Shown here: positions 41,413-46,040 of the stretch, piece by piece
How the letters are laid out: every line of letters starts with the position of its first letter
Numbering within the stretch: position 1 is the stretch's first letter
Source of the DNA: Nitrospirota bacterium
GTDB lineage: Bacteria > Nitrospirota > Thermodesulfovibrionia > Thermodesulfovibrionales > Dissulfurispiraceae
Assembly (NCBI GenBank): GCA_015233365.1
Contig: JADFXU010000020.1
Span: 1 to 46,040 of the forward strand
DNA length: 46,040 bases
Reading direction: 5' to 3'
Translations under genes and position numbers: made by a program
The notes under the pieces: generated by a model
What the model saw: the letters and a program-made list of their open reading frames with translations, nothing else
Database searches by the model: none
What the model was told of the DNA's origin: nothing

Positions 41413-43089
41413 TCATTTGTCTTCTTCCCCCCATATTTTGTCGTAATATTCGGGATACAGTTTCTTCCCGCATTCGGGACAGATTGCATGGCTGAAAAGG
41501 GCCTCGGAATGTTCGCTGATATAGATTTCTATTTGGTTCCAATACCCTTTATCATCACGAATCTTTTTGCAGGAAGCGCATATCGGCAATAATCCCGACA
41601 ACTGTTTGACCTTGGCGAGTGCTTCCTGAAGCTCAACGATAAGCTTCTCCCGCTCGGCCTCTATCTGCTTTCTCTCAGTAATGTCCCTGAATGCCGTGAC
41701 TGCGGCAACAACTTTATCATTTTCCATTATGGGGCTGGCAACAACCGATATCGGGAATATCGTTCCATCTTTTCGCGTAAAAACCTCATTCCTCGAAACG
41801 AACGGAATCCCCGCCCTGATAACGTTATATATGCCGCATTCCTCCAAAGACAATGGGGAACCATCTGCTTTCCTGCCATGAACAATGTCATGGGCTTTTT
41901 TACCGGATAACTCCGTAAAGGTCCATCCCAAAAGATGTTCCGCCTTGGGATTCATAAAAATAATATTCCCCTGTTCATCCAAAACATAAATGCCTTCAGC
42001 TAAAGAAGATGTGATATCCTTCAGTTTTTTTTCGCTTTCAATGAGCGACCCTTCAGATCGTTTAGTTCGCATGTATAAATGTGCCAGAAGAATAAATACA
42101 ATCAATAAAATGACGAACATGATAAAAGCCAGAATAAAAACCATCTTGTATTTATATAGGATATCTCTAACGGACATTTCCTCAAGACCACTGTACCCCA
42201 CTGATATCAGTTCCTTTCTTAATTCATCGACACTCTGATAATTAAGAGGATAGGACCATCCATAACAGTTTGCTGCACGAGCCGCCTCATCCTTACCGTC
42301 CATCCTCAAAAGAGCTATAGCTACCTTTGTGGCCAAATCCTCGGGGGTCCGGCGCAGTTTAGCGAAAGGCCAGTCAGGATAAAGTCTCGTGCTGACAGGA
42401 TAAGGGAACTCTTTGGATATTCCTATCCATTCAGGGACAATGACGCGAAAATCCCCTGGTTTAATTTTTCCTCTCCGGATTAAATCGGCAAACTCGTTTG
42501 TGTTTACCGTCCCTGCGTCAGCCTTGCCCTCCAGGACCGCATAAATTGCCGCGTCATGGTCCCCGGTAAACTGCAGACCGGCAAAATCCTTATATGGGTC
42601 TATTTCTCCTTTTTTCAATTCCCGCAAAGCAGCAAGCCATCCTCCCAATGAAGCAGGGGCCACGGCCACGAATTTTTTTCCAGCCAAATCCCTCAGTTTA
42701 TATATCCCGGGGTTATCCGACCTGGTGAAAATAACGCCGCCGAAAAGAGGATAGTCGTCGGAGAATTTATTTTTTAAAGTCGCCATGTGAGAAATGCCGT
42801 ATTTCACCTCGAAATCCATATAAATAAAAGGGTTGGCGAGCAGAAAATCGACCTCTTGATTCCTGACGGCTGTGGAGATTTTATCGAATGACAATGGAAC
42901 TATTGTGAATTTATATTTCGGCAATTTTTCCGACAAATATCTTGCAGTCGGATTCCACATCTTCCGGCATTTTTCAGGGCCGCTGTTGGCAAGCACGCCT
43001 ATCCTGATATCATAACCGTACCCGGCGCCAGCTGTTATGCAAAGAATAAGCAATACCAGCAACATGCTGCACTTCAGAAAACTTTTCAT
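41413..43089 (-). CDS. PhnD-like binding protein fused to PAS domain and C-terminal four-cysteine motif
   Basis: A 558-residue protein. A signal peptide (LLVLLILCITAGAGYG) is followed by a phosphate/phosphonate-type binding domain (residues about 25-285; LLANPFIYMDFEVKYG, VAVAPASLGGWLAALREL, and the GTVNTNEF segment), a membrane helix (VFILAFIMFVILLIVFILLA), a PAS domain (SSLAEGIYVLDEQGNIIFMN to AFRDITERK) and a short helix. The ending is LPICASCKKIRDDKGYWNQI and HAICPECGKKLYPEYYD, with Cys504, Cys507, Cys537 and Cys540. There is no kinase, cyclase or phosphodiesterase domain, so the output is unknown. It lies downstream of a hybrid kinase on the same strand. Confidence 0.87.
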   Translation of the reverse strand: MKSFLKCSMLLVLLILCITAGAGYGYDIRIGVLANSGPEKCRKMWNPTARYLSEKLPKYKFTIVPLSFDKISTAVRNQEVDFLLANPFIYMDFEVKYGISHMATLKNKFSDDYPLFGGVIFTRSDNPGIYKLRDLAGKKFVAVAPASLGGWLAALRELKKGEIDPYKDFAGLQFTGDHDAAIYAVLEGKADAGTVNTNEFADLIRRGKIKPGDFRVIVPEWIGISKEFPYPVSTRLYPDWPFAKLRRTPEDLATKVAIALLRMDGKDEAARAANCYGWSYPLNYQSVDELRKELISVGYSGLEEMSVRDILYKYKMVFILAFIMFVILLIVFILLAHLYMRTKRSEGSLIESEKKLKDITSSLAEGIYVLDEQGNIIFMNPKAEHLLGWTFTELSGKKAHDIVHGRKADGSPLSLEECGIYNVIRAGIPFVSRNEVFTRKDGTIFPISVVASPIMENDKVVAAVTAFRDITERKQIEAEREKLIVELQEALAKVKQLSGLLPICASCKKIRDDKGYWNQIEIYISEHSEALFSHAICPECGKKLYPEYYDKIWGEEDK

Positions 43090-43176
43090 TTATGCCAAGG
43101 CAAGCAATACTAAGCTAAATATTTTAACAAAGATTTGATACGATAATCAAGAATCGGGGGAATCAGCAGGTTTTGT

Positions 43177-45738
43177 TCATCCGGCAACTAACGCTTCTCT
43201 TATTTTAACTGTCAGTTTCTCTGCTGTAACAGGTTTTTGCATGAATAATCCTTTTGGAGATGATATTCCGGGGTCAGAAATGAATTTCTCCTTATAGCCT
43301 GACATGAAAATCACCTTTGTCTCAGGTTTTTCCCCAGTGAACACCTCGGCAAACTCCTGCCCGTTCATTCCAGGCATAACAACGTCCGTTAATAAAATAT
43401 CTATCCTGCCTTCAAAGTCCCTGCATATCTTTAATGCGTCTTTTGCGGATGATGCCTCCATGACCTTATACCCCAACGGCCGAAGCACATCGCCTACAAA
43501 CTCCCTGACCAGAGGCTCATCATCGACCACGAGTATTGTTTCTGTCCCTTTAACTGCCATTGCCGGCCCATCCCGTTTTATCTCTTCCACCTGTTCCTCT
43601 ATTGCCGGCAGGTAGACCTTGAAGGCCGTTCCTTTGCCGGGTTCGCTATATGCCCAAATATATCCGTTATGCTGCTTTATGATGCCGTAAGTCGTTGCCA
43701 AACCAAGCCCTGTCCCTTTCCCCGCTTCTTTTGTTGTAAAGAAAGGGTCAAATATCATTTCCAGGATTTCACGGCTCATTCCCGTTCCGGTGTCGGTCAC
43801 AGACAGCATTACATACGGGCCGGGTTTTACCGACTGGTTGTGCATCAGCTCGTATGTCTCATCAAAATATACATTAGCCGTTTCTATTGTCAGTCGTCCT
43901 CCGTCAGGCATGGCGTCGCGGGCGTTTACAACAAGATTCATTAATATCTGTTCTATCTGCCCCTCGTCTGCCGATACATTCCCGACAGGTTTATTTATAT
44001 CCAGTTCCAATTCTATGTTCTCGCCTATAGTACTCTCGAATATCCTGTTCATATTCAAAACAATTCCATTCAAGTTGACCGGCTTCACTTCAAGCACCTG
44101 CTTTCGGCTGAATGCGAGAAGCTGCTTCACCAGGTCAGCCGCCCGGCTTCCGGCATCCCTGATAACGCCGATTTTGACTCTAGCAAAATGACTTTCAGGA
44201 AGTTCGGTCAATATTAAATCGCTATAGCCGATAATGGGGGTCAGCAGATTATTGAAGTCATGGGCCACACCCCCTGCAAGCCTTCCCACCGCCTCCATTT
44301 TCTGCGCGTGCATGAGTTGGAGTTCAAGCTTCTTTCTCTCCGTGATATCCTTGAAGTCTTCAATAATTCCGGTCAACGAACCATCCGGGCCGTAATAAGG
44401 CGTCACATGCAAAATACAGAATATTTTTGTCCCGTCACTCCGCTCTATAATAATCTCTTCCTCAAAACATTCCTCGCCTTTCATGACCCGCTCGATGGAA
44501 CAGTTCGCCGTGTTTCTTCGCGGACACGGAAACATCTCATAGCACTTCCTGCTCATAGCCTCTTCTTTATTCATGTTCAGCATATTCAGGAAGGTCCTGT
44601 TTAATTTGAGAGGGTTACAGTCCCTGTCCAGCACCCGCATGCCGTCAGCGGCACTGTTGAATATCTGGTCGAGTTCAGTATAGGCCTGTCTAATTTTATC
44701 TTCCGCATGTATACGTTCCGTAATATCAAAGCCGGTCCCGGCGATACATGACCGCCCTCCAACTTCCAAGAATGTTCCCGTAAAATAATAGGGGATCTTT
44801 TTTCCATTTTTTGAGACCAGATCAGCTTCCACTTCGGTGCTGCCGTTAACGAAAACTTCCTGTATCTTATCTGCAATAAGAAGTCTGTCATTTTCATAAA
44901 AAAAATCGACCGGTGTCATCCGGTTTATTTCCTCCGGCGAATATTCCGTTACCGCCTCAAGATTTTTGTTCCACTTCAGATACCTTCCCTTATCATCGAA
45001 AAGATAAAAGATACCCGGCAAAGAGTTTATCACTTTTTCAGAGAAGCTCTTTTCTTTTAATATAATTTCTTCCGCATCCTTGCGGTCCGTGATATCGCGG
45101 TTGCTTCCCCTGATGCCCATGTAGTCGCCCTGACTATCAAAAACAGGTTGGCAGACGTGGCCGATCCAGCGCACAGTTCCATCCGGCCGGACGATACGGA
45201 ACTCTATCTGATCCGACGCCTTTTTCTCTCCTGCATGACGACGGTGGTTCTCATAACTTTCCCGATCATCCGGATGAATAATACGTATGCGCAGGTCCGG
45301 ATCTGCAATAAACTCGGCCGCATCATGACCGGAAATGCGTTTGCAGGATGGAGATATATAATTAAAACTCCCCTCCGGCCCCAGCCAGTACTCCCAGTCA
45401 TAGGTATTATCTGAAACAATGCGAAGTTTGGTCTCGGATTTGCGCAGACTTTCTTCAGAGCGTTTTATTGACAGGAAAAGCGGCGCAATATAGGCTACGC
45501 CTATTACCATGCACACTGAAGTCAAAAAAGAGAACCCTTCTCCTGTGGCGTCCGACGGATAGCCTGTATTCGCAAATATCAACTTGATCAGTTCATAGCT
45601 CCTCCTGAGAGCTGCAAGGGTAATTGCAGCGGCAATTAACATCCATGCCCTGCGTTTACCGGTAATGCGAATCATCCTGATAGACAGGTATGCCGCCGCA
45701 AACTGGAGCAAAACAGACATGGCTGATACAAGGATCAT
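43177..45738 (-). CDS. Hybrid histidine kinase: membrane region, three PAS domains, HisKA, HATPase, REC
   Basis: An 853-residue protein. Two or three N-terminal helices (residues about 1-90) precede three PAS/PAC units, each ending in a D-I-T-(D/E)-R motif ([35 protein letters not shown]). Then come the H box ([20 protein letters not shown]), HATPase ([46 protein letters not shown]) and a C-terminal receiver with DDEPLVREF and the phosphoacceptor in [13 protein letters not shown]. The protein would phosphorylate its own receiver. The ATG at 45738 has GGGG upstream and directly follows the terminator of the chemotaxis gene. Confidence 0.92.
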   Translation of the reverse strand: MILVSAMSVLLQFAAAYLSIRMIRITGKRRAWMLIAAAITLAALRRSYELIKLIFANTGYPSDATGEGFSFLTSVCMVIGVAYIAPLFLSIKRSEESLRKSETKLRIVSDNTYDWEYWLGPEGSFNYISPSCKRISGHDAAEFIADPDLRIRIIHPDDRESYENHRRHAGEKKASDQIEFRIVRPDGTVRWIGHVCQPVFDSQGDYMGIRGSNRDITDRKDAEEIILKEKSFSEKVINSLPGIFYLFDDKGRYLKWNKNLEAVTEYSPEEINRMTPVDFFYENDRLLIADKIQEVFVNGSTEVEADLVSKNGKKIPYYFTGTFLEVGGRSCIAGTGFDITERIHAEDKIRQAYTELDQIFNSAADGMRVLDRDCNPLKLNRTFLNMLNMNKEEAMSRKCYEMFPCPRRNTANCSIERVMKGEECFEEEIIIERSDGTKIFCILHVTPYYGPDGSLTGIIEDFKDITERKKLELQLMHAQKMEAVGRLAGGVAHDFNNLLTPIIGYSDLILTELPESHFARVKIGVIRDAGSRAADLVKQLLAFSRKQVLEVKPVNLNGIVLNMNRIFESTIGENIELELDINKPVGNVSADEGQIEQILMNLVVNARDAMPDGGRLTIETANVYFDETYELMHNQSVKPGPYVMLSVTDTGTGMSREILEMIFDPFFTTKEAGKGTGLGLATTYGIIKQHNGYIWAYSEPGKGTAFKVYLPAIEEQVEEIKRDGPAMAVKGTETILVVDDEPLVREFVGDVLRPLGYKVMEASSAKDALKICRDFEGRIDILLTDVVMPGMNGQEFAEVFTGEKPETKVIFMSGYKEKFISDPGISSPKGLFMQKPVTAEKLTVKIREALVAG

Positions 45739-45746
45739 TTTTTCCC

Positions 45747-45787
45747 CAAAAAAAGTTTTAATGCCGATTCCGGGAGAGGGTCGGCAT
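45747..45787 (-). terminator. Terminator after the chemotaxis receptor gene
   Basis: On the minus strand, a hairpin with arms ATGCCGA (45787-45781) and TCGGCAT (45767-45761) is followed by a T-rich run (45760-45747). It lies just past the receptor stop at 45805 and just before the hybrid kinase gene. Confidence 0.65.
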
Positions 45788-45804
45788 ATCTAGTGTTTCC
45801 CCTG

Positions 45805-46040
45805 CTAATGAGTTCCGTTTCCGTTGACCCGGAAGCGGCTGACATCTGTCCTTAGTTCTGTCGCCATCTTCGATAAGTTGGTCGATTCCTGGCCTATTTG
45901 ACAGGACCCGGCACTCGTCTCTCTTGATACTGTTGCTATAACCTCTATGTCGCCGCTTATCTGCTCCGATACTGTTGACATCTCCTCTGTTGCCGACGCT
46001 ATCTGCTGCACCATAGTCTGCAGACCGTTAACGCTGTCAA
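45805..46040 (-). CDS. Methyl-accepting chemotaxis protein, C-terminal part (cut by window end)
   Basis: The frame remains open through 46040. The readable part (VNGLQTMVQQIASATEEMST, VSEQISGDIEVIA) is the end of the MCP signalling coiled coil, with the methylation-helix pattern SATEEMS. It then runs out in KMATELRTDVSRFRVNGNGTH. The sensor and the tip that binds CheA/CheW lie outside the window, so ligand and class are unknown. The ending is free of the CheR/CheB-binding NWETF pentapeptide. Confidence 0.85.
   Translation of the reverse strand, partial: DSVNGLQTMVQQIASATEEMSTVSEQISGDIEVIATVSRETSAGSCQIGQESTNLSKMATELRTDVSRFRVNGNGTH

Noticed and set aside
1..46040. CRISPR arrays, tRNA or rRNA genes
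   Set aside because: No regularly spaced direct repeats with unique spacers were seen, and no cloverleaf or rRNA segment was recognised by eye; a covariance-model scan would settle the tRNA question.

Overview
The window reads as a contiguous, gene-dense chromosomal segment of a diderm (Gram-negative) bacterium with an anaerobic lifestyle. Outer-membrane lipid handling is indicated by two Mla/MCE lipid-transport gene sets, an MlaC homologue and a lipid A-type acyltransferase. Anaerobic or redox metabolism is suggested by two iron-sulfur proteins, an FNR/HcpR-type operator, hydrogenase-type nickel chaperones HypA and HypB, and a tungstate transporter. Gene content, PAS-rich sensors and repeat types resemble Nitrospirota (Thermodesulfovibrionia) or Desulfobacterota. 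That assignment is an impression and was not computed. No tRNA, rRNA, CRISPR array, prophage or intact insertion sequence was found.

Left part (1-14300). A truncated REC-GGDEF protein and an FmdB zinc ribbon lie on the minus strand. They are followed by tupA (tungstate binding) behind a good promoter. The most striking locus is 2747-8575 on the plus strand: a PP2C/SpoIIE phosphatase, an RsbW-like kinase and a STAS protein, all overlapping, run directly into mlaE-mlaF-mlaD, a lipoprotein and a cNMP-domain protein. This looks like a partner-switch joined to a lipid transporter, with the STAS protein in the position of MlaB. An AI-2E transporter, a TrkA-type channel protein with a degenerate filter, tupB-tupC (separated from tupA by about 8.7 kb), a DAHP synthase and a lone MlaC follow.

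Middle (14300-34516). A NAD-salvage operon (nicotinamidase, nicotinate phosphoribosyltransferase, Crp/Fnr regulator) faces a plus-strand iron-sulfur protein and DUF1858-PAS pair. That pair has an FNR/HcpR-like box centred at about -41.5. After an orphan flagellar-rod-like protein and an SDR comes a long minus-strand string: Hsp20, inositol-phosphate synthase, CDP-alcohol phosphatidyltransferase, DUF948-like, YtxH, HypA, HypB, TadA. Upstream on the same strand are a second Mla set (MlaE, MlaF, MCE), an LpxL-like acyltransferase, a Lon-like AAA protease, a Xer recombinase, a YprB-like exonuclease, a cysteine-cluster protein and a 4Fe-4S protein.

Right part (34517-46040). A membrane histidine kinase and truA are on the plus strand. 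Convergent to them is the translation operon rpsB-tsf-pyrH-frr, followed by a 45-residue protein and a DksA-like protein. Then come a PhnD-like binding protein fused to PAS and a cysteine tail, a hybrid histidine kinase, and the C-terminal end of a chemotaxis receptor cut by the window edge.

Interspersed are several families of inverted-repeat elements: a pair of about 165-207 bp elements, a 163-bp element plus a 40-bp fragment, TTGAATG-type hairpins and short palindromes. One palindrome is read in frame inside the acyltransferase gene. Three small proteins of 45-51 residues and one of 46 residues are proposed from direct reading.
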